Shown here piece by piece: positions 1 through 6,786 of a stretch of 15,681 nucleotides of DNA; within the stretch, counting starts at the first letter, position 1; each line of letters begins with the position of its first letter. The stretch is from Thermoleophilaceae bacterium (lineage in GTDB: Bacteria; Actinomycetota; Thermoleophilia; Solirubrobacterales; Thermoleophilaceae). The notes beneath the pieces were generated by a model. It was not told where the DNA came from. It saw only the letters and a program-made list of their open reading frames with translations, and searched no databases. The translations under genes were made by a program, and so were the position numbers. The stretch lies in the NCBI GenBank assembly GCA_013813135.1, contig JACCSF010000041.1:1-15681 (forward strand), written 5' to 3'.

Positions 1-188
1 GCCTTGTGCCGCTCGTCGTCGGCGTCGCCTTCCTGCCGCCGGGCGGCCTCGCGGCGACGCTCGGCTGTCTCGGCGTCGCCAAAGACATCGGAGGTGTCGG
101 CCGCCTCGCGCTCACTGCGGGCGGCCCGCTCGTGCGTGGTGGCGGCGCGCGCGTGCGCCCGGCGCCTGACGTGCTCGTCGCCGGCCAT
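1..188 (-). CDS. Small highly charged protein, C-terminus cut by window edge
   Basis: An open frame runs on the minus strand from an ATG at 188 to the window edge without a stop (62 codons visible). The product is dominated by Arg, Ala, Glu and Asp (it begins MAGDEHVRRRAHARAATTHE), is predicted almost wholly helical and has no hydrophobic segment, so it is probably cytosolic. The start is supported by a TAGGCT box on the minus strand (bases 195-200), only 6 bases before the ATG, as in a leaderless transcript. I do not recognise a family. Its composition resembles that of the other charged small protein at 7101-7313, but I see no clear alignment between them. A chance frame in GC-rich DNA is the alternative; the box and start favour a real gene. 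Confidence 0.6.
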   Translation of the reverse strand, partial: MAGDEHVRRRAHARAATTHERAARSEREAADTSDVFGDAETAERRREAARRQEGDADDERHK

Positions 189-194
189 CCAAGC

Positions 195-200
195 AGCCTA
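195..200 (-). promoter_or_regulatory. -10 box TAGGCT, leaderless start
   Basis: On the minus strand TAGGCT ends 6 bases before the ATG at 188. This spacing puts the transcription start at or next to the start codon. The same arrangement recurs several times in this window. Confidence 0.5.
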
Positions 201-250
201 CCGACCGGCGATTCCGTGCGGGGATGCGCTGGGCACGCCCGTTGGTCGGC

Positions 251-275
251 GCGGGATACTGGCGGGCGATGTCGC
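251..275 (+). repeat. Direct repeat copy 1 (promoter-like box plus ATGTCGC gene start)
   Basis: This 25-base stretch holds GGGATACT, a G-rich spacer and ATGTCGC. It recurs at 522-548 with two extra G residues, each in a G run. In this copy the ATG at 269 begins a SnoaL-like N-terminus (MSQENVELFRR), so the repeat looks like the 5' end of a SnoaL-type gene together with its -10 region. Confidence 0.6.
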
Positions 276-386
276 AGGAGAACGTGGAGCTGTTCCGCCG
301 CGCAACCCAGGCGTTTCAAGGTGGTCTGGTCGGGCGCTTACGGGACTGAAACCGAGGCCCTCGAAGCCGTCGGGCTGCGCAAATAG
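269..386 (+). pseudogene. SnoaL-like protein remnant, middle deleted
   Basis: From the ATG at 269 the sequence encodes MSQENVELFRRATQAF, the usual N-terminus of SnoaL/ketosteroid-isomerase-like (NTF2 fold) proteins. That frame stops at 347-349. In another frame the next bases encode TEALEAVGLRK and a TAG at 384-386. An ending of the type 'ALxAVGL' is also seen in the related gene at 4573-4977. The simplest reading is that about 100 residues between the two ends have been lost and the ends joined out of frame. The intact family is about 130 residues long. What remains cannot fold as an enzyme. A 26-residue peptide from 269 to 349 could still be translated. The ATACT box 8 bases before the ATG may still work as a promoter. 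Confidence 0.55.
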
Positions 387-458
387 CGCGGTCAAGCTGG
401 CCAGCCCGACATCTTGTGGACCCATAGACGGGCGGATGCCCACCCAGCGGTCTTTCTG

Positions 459-474
459 GCGAGCGGCCGCTCGC
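459..474. repeat. 16-base perfect palindrome
   Basis: GCGAGCGGCCGCTCGC reads the same on both strands. It lies in the 387-541 stretch, where I find no credible gene, tRNA or known RNA. It may be a protein-binding site or part of a hairpin, or chance in very GC-rich DNA. Confidence 0.3.
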
Positions 475-521
475 TGGTGCTTCCCCACCCTTCCGGGGGC
501 ATCCTGGTCTTCCGCGCGTGA

Positions 522-548
522 GCGGGGATACTGGGCGGGCGATGTCGC
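522..548 (+). repeat. Direct repeat copy 2, upstream of the helical protein gene
   Basis: This is the second copy of the element at 251-275, with two extra G residues. After ATGTCGC the similarity to SnoaL ends. The ATG at 542 opens a 26-codon frame that stops at 620-622, overlapping the start of the next gene at 615. The GATACT box (526-531) may be the promoter of the 615-1109 gene. Confidence 0.5.
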
Positions 549-614
549 TGATACAGGGATGCGCCGCGCCGACAGGGTGCGCTGCGCAGCAACCCGAGAG
601 TGGAGGAGCAAGGG

Positions 615-1109
615 ATGGCTGACAAAGCGATGGATGTGTACTTGAACGACCATCTGGCGGGCGCCATGTTCGGGAGCGATCTCGCCGAGCAGCTCCAGGA
701 GGAGAACGAGGGCACCGTGCTGGCCGACGTCATGGCATGGCTCGCGCCACAGATCGAGGAGGATCGCGAGCTGCTCATCGACCTCATGGATCGGATGGGT
801 ACGTCCAAGAATCCGGTCAAGCAGGCCACGACATGGCTGGCCGAGAAGGCGAGCCGCCCCAAGTTCAGCGGCCTGACGTCGGGAGAGCCCGAGTTGGGCA
901 CCTTCATGGCGCTAGAGACCCTCACGCTCGGTGTTGAGGGAAAAGTGTCGCTCTGGAAGGTACTCAAGGAAGTCGCAGACGAGTACGGACCGCTCGGGTC
1001 CATGGATTTCGATGACCTCACCGAAAAGGCCGAGGCGCAACACAGCGCGCTCGAACGCGAGCGCATCGCAGCGGGCAAGCGTGCCCTGAGAGGTGAGGTC
1101 GCGAGCTAG
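615..1109 (+). CDS. Conserved hypothetical helical protein, ferritin-like bundle suspected
   Basis: The product is 164 residues long and almost entirely amphipathic helix, with no signal peptide or membrane segment. Long helices lie at about residues 2-30, 33-62, 95-124 and 131-158, the pattern of a four-helix, ferritin-like bundle. Acidic residues are frequent in the first two helices, but I cannot point to a complete diiron site. A central conserved-looking stretch around residues 66-110 contains TTWLAEKASR and ELGTFMALETLTLG. The ATG at 615 is preferred over the GTG at 600 because GGAGGA (602-607) sits 7 bases before it. The promoter may lie in the repeat at 522-548. The gene converges with the glycosyltransferase that ends at 1221. 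Its function is unknown; the fold is inferred only from helix pattern and length. Confidence 0.8.
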   Translation: MADKAMDVYLNDHLAGAMFGSDLAEQLQEENEGTVLADVMAWLAPQIEEDRELLIDLMDRMGTSKNPVKQATTWLAEKASRPKFSGLTSGEPELGTFMALETLTLGVEGKVSLWKVLKEVADEYGPLGSMDFDDLTEKAEAQHSALERERIAAGKRALRGEVAS

Positions 1110-1112
1110 ACT

Positions 1113-1146
1113 TTCGAACGCGTCGGTCTGCTTGAGGCCGTTCGAA
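1113..1146. repeat. Inverted repeat TTCGAACG / CGTTCGAA between convergent genes
   Basis: Perfect 8-base arms (1113-1120 and 1139-1146) are separated by 18 bases, starting 3 bases after the stop of the plus-strand gene at 1109. A hairpin between two convergent genes could act as a bidirectional terminator or RNA-end stabiliser. It lacks a T tract on either side, so ordinary intrinsic termination is doubtful. Confidence 0.35.
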
Positions 1147-1220
1147 GCGACCATGTAGAGCAGCTCCCTGACCCATCGAGAACCGATTCGGCTCCGCGGT
1201 CCGGATCGGCCGGGCGTCGA

Positions 1221-2309
1221 TCAGCATGCGCGAGATTGTGGCGCCGCCGTATCAGCAAAAGTGGGCGGCCGGCCGAGCAGTTCGGTGTAGGTCTGCTCGT
1301 AGAGGTCGGCGACGCGCTCTGCGGTGAACTTCGCCGCATAGCGTCGAGCGGCCTGGAGATCGGTCCGGACGTGACCCTGAAGCACGGACGCCAGCGCGCG
1401 CGCGAGCGCCTGCGGGTCCTCGGGAGCCACGGCGATCCCCCGTCCTCCGGATAGCACGTGCTCGAGCCCTTCGACGGCGCTTCCCACGACCGGCACGCCG
1501 AGCGCCATGGCCAGCACGGCCGTCTGTGACCAGGCGTCATGCCTTGAAGGCACGACACAAGCCGAGGCGCCCGCGATCCAGTCGGCCGGGCGCCGCCTCC
1601 AACCAGCGAACACCACGTCGCCCGCGATCCCGAGTCGACCGGCGCGGGCGCGCATTTCGGACTCCAGCGGACCGCTGCCGACCTAGAGCGGCGGGCGGTC
1701 GCGCAGGAGCGCAACCGCCTCGAGCAGCAGATCGGCGCCCTTCTCGTGGTGCAGTCGCCCCGCGTACACGAGCCGCCGCGCCGGGACGAGGGCCGGTTGC
1801 ATGACCCCGATCGGACCGATCGCCGAGCGGCCCTCGCGAAGCAACGCCGGGTCGACGCCGAGCGCCAACAGCTGCTCGCGCGCGGTCGGCCCGTGCACGA
1901 ACAGGAGGTCGAGCCGGTCCAGCGCGGAGCGAAGCTCGCCGACGGGCGGCCCGGCCGGCCACTGATAGGCGTTGTGCTCGCTGCCCACTACTGGGAGTGC
2001 GGCGGGCGCCGCACGAGCCGTCGCCCACCACGCACCGAACTGATGCGCGTGAACCAGGTCGGCGCCGCCGAGCCGAGCAGCGAGCCACGTGGAGAACCCC
2101 TCGTCGCACTCATATTGAAGACTGCGCGAAGCTCCGTACACCTCGAGCTCGACTCCGTGCGACCGAAACAGCTCGACTCCCGCCGCAGTCGCGGATCCCG
2201 CGAGAAACCGGGCGTCCCACCCTCGCCGCCCCAGCGCGATCCCCAGACGCAATGCGCTGAGCTGGCCGCCGCCCGGTTCGACGTTCCCGATGACCCGGAC
2301 CGTACGCAT
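1221..2309 (-). pseudogene. GT4-family glycosyltransferase interrupted by in-frame TAG
   Basis: The frame from the ATG at 2309 to the TGA at 1221 encodes 362 codons of a GT-B fold glycosyltransferase, a normal length. It is broken by one TAG at 1683-1685 (codon 209). The N-terminal domain has the glycine loop EPGGGQLSALRL and then HAHQFGAWW and GSEHNAYQW. The second domain starts at RRLVYAGRLHHEKGADLLLEA and contains PSRHDAWSQTAVLAMALGVP and SAVEGLEHVLSGG, the donor-binding region. The second Glu of the usual EX7E motif is Leu here. Around the stop the protein reads RDRPPL-stop-VGSGPLE, where relatives have a residue such as Tyr before the VG(S/D)GP strand, so a single-base change is enough to explain the TAG. 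The start has a TACGCT box 7 bases upstream. It probably transfers a sugar to a cell-surface glycan or lipid. It could be a real pseudogene, two polypeptides, or a base-call error. Confidence 0.8.
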
Positions 2310-2316
2310 CAGCCGC

Positions 2317-2322
2317 AGCGTA
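2317..2322 (-). promoter_or_regulatory. -10 box TACGCT, leaderless start of the GT4 gene
   Basis: On the minus strand TACGCT ends 7 bases before the ATG at 2309, and there is no purine-rich ribosome site between them. Transcription probably begins at the start codon, so the glycosyltransferase need not depend on read-through from the hydrolase gene upstream. Confidence 0.45.
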
Positions 2323-2355
2323 AGTGCGGCCCAGATAGCTCGCGCGGCGGTCGCC

Positions 2356-3480
2356 CTACCGGCGCCGGCGCGACCCGTCGTCTATCCGGCTCAGGAAAGG
2401 CATCACGAGTCGCCGCACCGAGCGCGGATCGTCGGCGAACGGCCAGTGCCCGCTGCGGCGAAGCACCCGCACGCGCGCGGACGGGAACGCCTCGCGCTGG
2501 CGGTTGGCCATCTGCACTCGCAGGAAGACGTCCTTCTGTCCCCAGACGACCAGGACCGGCAGGCGCGAACCGAACGTTCGCCGCAGGCGAGCGGCCTGAG
2601 CGGCCGTAAGGGTGGGGTCCAGCGCCGTCGCCGCCGCGCTTCGGAAGAAGCGCAGCACGGCGCACCGCGTCTCGCGGTCCAGATCGTCGTAGACGCGAGC
2701 GAGGAACGGGCGCGGCAGCGCGCGCTCGCCCGGCTGAGGGGCCAGGACGTCCTCGAACACCTTGCGGGTCAGCGAGAGCTGAAAAGCCTCGCCCACGCCC
2801 GGCGTGGCCCAGGTCACGTGGATCTGATGCGGCACGAAGCCGAGCAGCACCCCGCTGTCGATGAGAGCGATGCGTCCCGTCCGCCGTGGATGGGCAACCG
2901 CCCACCGGAGGGCGATCGGCCCCCCGATGTCGTGCAGCACCAGATGCGCCCGCCGAACGCCGAGCTTGCGCAGCGCGTTCCCGAACCACCTCGTGTAGCC
3001 CGGGAAGCCGGCGGGGAAGTCCCAGGCCGGGCGCGCACGACCGTAGCCCGGAAGATCGAACGCGATCGCGCGCTGCCCGCCGGCCCCGACCCGCGGCAGC
3101 AGGTCGACGAAGTCCTGCGAGGAGCCCAGGACGCCGTGCAGGAAGACCACGGCCTCCCCGCTGCCCTTCGGGCCGCTCTCGAGCACCTGGGTGTTGACCC
3201 CTGCGATGCTCACCCGTCGCTCACGGACCCCGCGCGTCCGGACCGGCTCGGAGCCGCCACGGGGAACATCGGCGGGATCGAACTGGGTGGCGTCGCGATC
3301 ACAGTAGCCCGCGGGCGCGGTCTGAGCGCGGCCGCTCGGCGGCGACGTCGTGAGCACGATGACCGCCACGAGCGCCGCCAGCGCGAGTGCGAGCGAGTGG
3401 AGGGGCGGCCGCTTCGGCCTCAGCCGACCGGACCGCCTCTGCGGCTGGATGCCCTTCGGTGCGATTCGGCCTCGCGCCAT
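2356..3480 (-). CDS. Membrane-anchored or secreted alpha/beta hydrolase, Asp-nucleophile type
   Basis: The product has 374 residues. A basic N-terminus (Arg/Lys-rich, residues 1-27) precedes one hydrophobic helix (about 29-45), giving a signal anchor or long signal peptide, so the enzyme is expected outside the membrane. The catalytic domain covers about residues 88-365. The oxyanion HGVLG is at 115-119 and the nucleophile elbow reads LHDIGG, putting Asp184 where most esterases have Ser. Asp317 (WGQKD) and His345 (SGHWPF) complete the triad. An Asp nucleophile is typical of epoxide hydrolases and haloalkane dehalogenases, whose mechanism uses a covalent alkyl-enzyme ester. The substrate cannot be read from sequence. 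The ATG at 3480 has AGGA about 7 bases upstream. The glycosyltransferase gene follows 46 bases later on the same strand, and a small gene lies 48 bases upstream. The enzyme class is more certain than the exact activity. Confidence 0.85.
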   Translation of the reverse strand: MARGRIAPKGIQPQRRSGRLRPKRPPLHSLALALAALVAVIVLTTSPPSGRAQTAPAGYCDRDATQFDPADVPRGGSEPVRTRGVRERRVSIAGVNTQVLESGPKGSGEAVVFLHGVLGSSQDFVDLLPRVGAGGQRAIAFDLPGYGRARPAWDFPAGFPGYTRWFGNALRKLGVRRAHLVLHDIGGPIALRWAVAHPRRTGRIALIDSGVLLGFVPHQIHVTWATPGVGEAFQLSLTRKVFEDVLAPQPGERALPRPFLARVYDDLDRETRCAVLRFFRSAAATALDPTLTAAQAARLRRTFGSRLPVLVVWGQKDVFLRVQMANRQREAFPSARVRVLRRSGHWPFADDPRSVRRLVMPFLSRIDDGSRRRR

Positions 3481-3528
3481 AGCGGTCCTCGCAGCCTCAA
3501 CCGGGGACAGGGACGGGAACGACCGAGC

Positions 3529-3801
3529 TCAGTTGAGCGCGCCGGCGGGCAACACGTAGCGAGCCGGCGCACGCGGCCCGGATCCGACCGGGTCGCTGAG
3601 CCGCGGGCTATGCAGACCCCGCTTGGCCGACATGTCGGCGGCCGCCTCGGGCTCGCCCGCATGGTCGAGGATCCAGGCCACCACCGCGGCCGAGTCGGCC
3701 CCCTCGGCAACGATCGCGGCCCGTTCGATGACCGTGCCGCCCGACGGATGGCGTCGCGACAGGCGGCTCAGCAGGGCTCGGATCTCGTCGTCGTCGCGCA
3801 T
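3529..3801 (-). CDS. Small conserved-looking hypothetical protein
   Basis: The product has 90 residues from the ATG at 3801. A GTG three codons upstream (3810) is an alternative start. The N-terminal half reads DDDEIRALLSRLSRR and HPSGGTVIERAAIVAEGAD, then AAVVAWILDHAGEPEA, a compact helical domain. The last 30 residues are Pro/Arg-rich and likely disordered. There is no signal peptide, and I do not recognise a family. A TATGCT box on the minus strand (bases 3826-3831) and a GAGAG about 8 bases before the ATG support expression. The gene shares its intergenic region with the divergent cysteine hydrolase and lies just upstream of the alpha/beta hydrolase, perhaps in one transcript. Confidence 0.6.
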   Translation of the reverse strand: MRDDDEIRALLSRLSRRHPSGGTVIERAAIVAEGADSAAVVAWILDHAGEPEAAADMSAKRGLHSPRLSDPVGSGPRAPARYVLPAGALN

Positions 3802-3825
3802 AAGGGGCACTCTCGTGCTTCTGGG

Positions 3826-3863
3826 AGCATAGTCCTGTCACGGGAAAGGGTGCCGATTAGACT
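3826..3863. promoter_or_regulatory. Divergent promoter pair: TATGCT (minus) and TAGACT (plus)
   Basis: The minus-strand TATGCT (3826-3831) serves the small gene that starts at 3801 or 3810. The plus-strand TAGACT (3858-3863) serves the cysteine hydrolase gene that starts at 3891, leaving a short leader with a GAGGAGAGGAG ribosome site (3875-3885). Both match TAnnnT. I see no convincing -35 elements. Confidence 0.5.
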
Positions 3864-3890
3864 CGGGGGCTCCCGAGGAGAGGAGCCCGC

Positions 3891-4532
3891 GTGCCCATCG
3901 ATCCTTCCAAGACCGCCGTCGTGCTGATCGAGTATCAGAACGACTTCACATCGGAGGGCGGCGCACTCCATGGTGCCGTCGAGCCCGTCATGGAGAGCAC
4001 CGGCATGCTCGACAAGACGGCGCGCCTCGTGGCTGCGGCACGTCAGGCCGGGGCCACCATCGTGCACGCGCCGATCACCTTCGCCCCCGGCTTCGGCGAA
4101 CTCGCCGACCACCCATACGGGATCCTCAAGGGTGTCGTCGACTCGACGGCTTTCGTGAAGGGCTCGTGGGGCGCGGAGATCATCGACGAGCTCGCGCCCC
4201 AGGAGGGCGACATCGTCGTCGAGGGCAAGCGCGGGCTCGACACCTTCGCGACCACCAACCTCGACTTCATCCTGCGCGCGCGCGGGATCACGACGATCGC
4301 GCTCAGCGGCTTCCTCACCAACTGCTGCGTTGAGTCGACGATGCGGACCGGCTACGAGAAGGGCTACCAGGTGGTGACGCTCTCGGACTGCGTCGCGGCG
4401 ACCTCACCGGAGGAGCACGACAACGCGATCCGCTTCGACTACCCGATGTTCTCTCAGCCGATGAGCGCCGACGAGTTCACGGCCGCCGTGGCCGGCGAGC
4501 GCGAGACGGTCGACGCCTCGCGCGGGTCCTGA
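3891..4532 (+). CDS. Isochorismatase-family cysteine hydrolase
   Basis: The product has 213 residues, the normal size for the family, and is cytosolic. The expected catalytic triad is visible: Asp18 in EYQNDF, Lys113 in VEGKRGLDTF and Cys146 in TNCCVEST. The substrate-pocket signature SGFLTNCCVESTMRTGYEKGY covers the cis-peptide and nucleophile loop. The family hydrolyses amides, vinyl ethers or ureido groups (isochorismatase, nicotinamidase, N-carbamoylsarcosine amidase, RutB). The residues seen do not fix the substrate, but the acidic, RutB/carbamoylsarcosine-like arrangement favours an amidase over isochorismatase. The GTG start follows AGGAG by 5 bases, downstream of a TAGACT box. The next genes on this strand are damaged SnoaL-like genes and give no clear pathway. 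Confidence 0.9.
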   Translation: MPIDPSKTAVVLIEYQNDFTSEGGALHGAVEPVMESTGMLDKTARLVAAARQAGATIVHAPITFAPGFGELADHPYGILKGVVDSTAFVKGSWGAEIIDELAPQEGDIVVEGKRGLDTFATTNLDFILRARGITTIALSGFLTNCCVESTMRTGYEKGYQVVTLSDCVAATSPEEHDNAIRFDYPMFSQPMSADEFTAAVAGERETVDASRGS

Positions 4533-4572
4533 CGTCGGCCGGCCGGTCCAGCCCCGGTTTGGGCTCCAGGGT

Positions 4573-4977
4573 ATGTCGCAGGCGAACGTGGAGATCGTCC
4601 GAGCGTCGTGGGCGGCGTGGAGCCGCGGCGACATGGACGCGCTGTTCGACTTCTACGACCCGGCGGTGTAGTGGGACATGACCCACTCCTACGTCCCGGG
4701 AATGGGCGTCTTTCATGGCCATGAGGGGGTACGGGAGTTCTTCCGCGAGTGGCGCGCGTTCTTCGCGGAGTACTACGCCGAGCCCGAGAAGTTCATCGAC
4801 GCCGGCGAGTGCGTGGTCGTGCGGATCAGGCAGGGAGGACGCGGACGGATCAGCACCGTTGGCGTCGAGATGTCCTCCCATTGGCAGGTGTACCGGCTTC
4901 GCGGCGGTCGAGCGGTGAGGGTCGAGATCTACCGCGACGAAGGCGACGCCCTGGTGGCCGTGGGGCTCATGGGGTAG
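4573..4977 (+). pseudogene. SnoaL-like (NTF2-fold) protein with in-frame TAG
   Basis: The frame begins with MSQANVEIVRASWAAWSRGD at 4573 and ends at 4975-4977, 134 codons, the usual length of a SnoaL/ketosteroid-isomerase-like protein. Codon 33 is TAG (4669-4671), in the context DPAV-stop-WDM, where relatives nearly always have Glu before Trp (EW). A single G-to-T change of GAG explains it. The rest is well preserved: FHGHEGVREFFREW, SSHWQVYRLRGGRAVRVEIY and an ALVAVGL end. The ATG at 4678 in the same frame could restart a 99-residue product that lacks the first helix and strand, probably not functional. The fold acts as a small cyclase, isomerase or binding module; the substrate is unknown. 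The next SnoaL-like gene starts 3 bases after the stop. Confidence 0.75.
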
Positions 4978-4980
4978 GAG

Positions 4981-5363
4981 ATGAACGTCGAGATAGTCCG
5001 GCGGGGGTTCGAGATGTTCAACGCGCGTGCCGTGGAGGAGCTGGTCGCCCTATGCGATCCGGAGTGCGAATGGCTTCCCTTCCGAGCCCAGCTCGAGGGC
5101 ATCGTCTATCGCGGGCACGAGGGGATCAGGCAGTTCGTCCGGGACATGGACGAGGACTGGCAGGTGTTTCGCATCGACCCGATCGAGTTCCACGAGCACG
5201 ATGACCGGGTCGGCGTGATCGGGCACGTCAACGCTCTCGGCAGAGCCAGGGCGTGGAGGTCGACACGGTCGCCGGCTTCGTCTTCGGGCTGCGTGCCGGG
5301 CGGATCGTGAGCGTCGTCAGTCACAGCGACCCCGCGGCCGCCCTGGTGCTCGGGGAGCCCTGA
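4981..5363 (+). pseudogene. SnoaL-like protein, frameshifted near its C-terminus
   Basis: From the ATG at 4981 the protein reads MNVEIVRRGFEMFNARAVEE, then CDPECEWLPFRAQLEG, YRGHEGIRQFVRDMDEDWQ and HDDRVGVIGHVNALGR, a typical SnoaL-like NTF2 fold. After about 5241 the frame turns into Arg/Ser-rich nonsense and stops at 5310. A shift into the neighbouring frame from 5244 restores the expected last strands, QGVEVDTVAGFVFGLRAGRI and VVSHSDPAAALVLGEP, ending at TGA 5361-5363. The lesion is therefore a loss of one base (or gain of two) around 5236-5246. The whole protein would be about 127 residues. It sits directly behind another broken SnoaL-like gene, so the pair may be a decaying tandem duplication. 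The alternative is a sequencing error. Confidence 0.7.
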
Positions 5364-5390
5364 GCCCGAGCCGAGCGGGGACCTCGGAGC

Positions 5391-6768
5391 CTGCACCGGG
5401 ATAGCATCGCCCGCGCTACGGGCCGGCCGGCGCACATCCTCGAGCAGGTCGCGGGAGGCCGTGGCCGCTGGATCGCCCTCGTCGGCGGTGTCGCGCTGCT
5501 GGTGCGGTTGCGCCTGCTCACGGCGGAGGGCGGGATCACGCCAGGTGACGGGCCGACCTACTTCACGATCGCCCACTCCCCGCTCGACGGGAACGGGCTG
5601 GCGGGCAACGACTACCGAACACCGGGCTACCCGATCGCGATCACCCCGGCCCTGCTGGCCGATCGGGTCCTCGGGCGCGGTGAGGCGGAGCTCGTCCTCG
5701 GCGCTCAGGACCTGTTGGGCGTCCTGCTCGCGGTGGGGATGCTGCTCGTCGGCGCCCGCTACTTCCGGCTCTGGGTCGGCGTGGCCGCCGGGATGCTGGC
5801 GGCGCTCTCGCCGGTGCTGCTGACGCTCGAGCGCCTCACCTACCCCGACCTGATGTACGGCTGCGGGCTGTTCGCGGGGGCCGTGCTGCTCGCCGAGGCC
5901 GCCGTGCGCGGCGGCGATCGGCGCCGGCTCGCCGCCAGCGGAATCGCCTTCGGCCTGACCGCGTACGTCAAACCGGCGGCCCAGGCGCTCATGATCGCGC
6001 CGCTGCTGGTGCTGCTGCTGTCCACGCGCAGCCTCCGGCGCGCCGCGATCGGCGGCGCCGTGGCCGCGGCGGTGATGCTCCTGACGATGAGCCCGTGGCT
6101 GATTCACAACGCCGCCAAGGGCACGGCCGGCATGAGCGAGCAGAGCGGCCTCACGCTCTTCTACCGTGCCTTCGACGACGACCGCTACCCCCGTTCCGAC
6201 CGATGTCCGCTACGGCCCCCCGATGCGCAGGCTGCAACTTCGCCACGAGCCCGGGCCGCACGAGCGCCTCTGGTCGGGCGCGCTCCACTTCCTGCAGGCA
6301 CGTGGGCTGTCCCAGGCAGATGCGTTCGACGTGCTGGGCGACGCCGCCTCAACCGCCGTGCGCCGGCACGCCGGCCCCTACACGCTGCGCAGCGTCGACG
6401 ACGTGCGGCGCACCATGACCGACTTGGCCGACCCGTCCCCGGGTGAGTGGGAGGGCTTCGACTACTACGCCTACCTGCACAGCAAGCTCGACGCGGCGCG
6501 CGTCGGGGTCCCGCCGGCGTTCCTTGCCTGGGGGCTCGTGCAGCTGGGCGTCGGCCTCGGAATCGTGTGGCTCGTCGTGACGGTCGGCGGACCCACCGCC
6601 CTGGCGCTGCCCTTCGCGCGGGATCTTCGAACCCGGGCGGCCGGCTCCGCCCTGCTCGTGACGTGGCTGGTCGCCGCGGTGACCACCGCGCTGGGCCACG
6701 GCTCCCTGTGGCGCTACTCCGCCGGACTGGCGCCGCTCGCCTGGCTGGCGGGACTGGCCGGCGCATGA
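5391..6768 (+). pseudogene. Multi-pass membrane glycosyltransferase-like protein (GT39/ArnT-like), frameshifted
   Basis: Hydrophobic helices alternate with short loops from about 5463 to 6130 (for example WIALVGGVALLV, VGVAAGMLAALSPVLL and APLLVLLLS). An acidic first outer loop, ITPGDGPTYFTIA, and a later TYPDLMYGCGLF stretch resemble undecaprenyl-phosphate-sugar-dependent transferases. At 6188-6192 a run of five C breaks the frame. Removing one C joins RAFDDDRYP to VPTDVRYGPPMRRLQL, and the reading continues through FDYYAYLHSKLDAARVGVPP and two more helices to TGA at 6766-6768. The start is unclear: the first ordinary start codon is GTG 5502, but the first membrane helix lies upstream of it in an open frame reaching back to 5364, with CTG 5391 and a TAGCAT box at 5402-5407 nearby. 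It probably worked in cell-envelope glycosylation. The acceptor is unknown. Confidence 0.65.
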
Positions 6769-6786
6769 GTCGTGTGGAGCAGGGCG

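Noticed and set aside
387..541. Gene in the interval between the SnoaL remnant and the second repeat
   Set aside because: Frames here are composition-driven on both strands, with no start signal or recognisable product. Only the 16-base palindrome stands out.
1113..1150. tRNA T-arm suggested by TTCGAA
   Set aside because: No acceptor, D-arm or anticodon arm can be built around it. The motif is explained by the inverted repeat.
2290..3927. Long plus-strand open frame (545 codons)
   Set aside because: It lies antisense to the alpha/beta hydrolase and small gene, and is Arg/Pro/Gly-rich without any domain. Long shadow frames are expected in GC-rich DNA.
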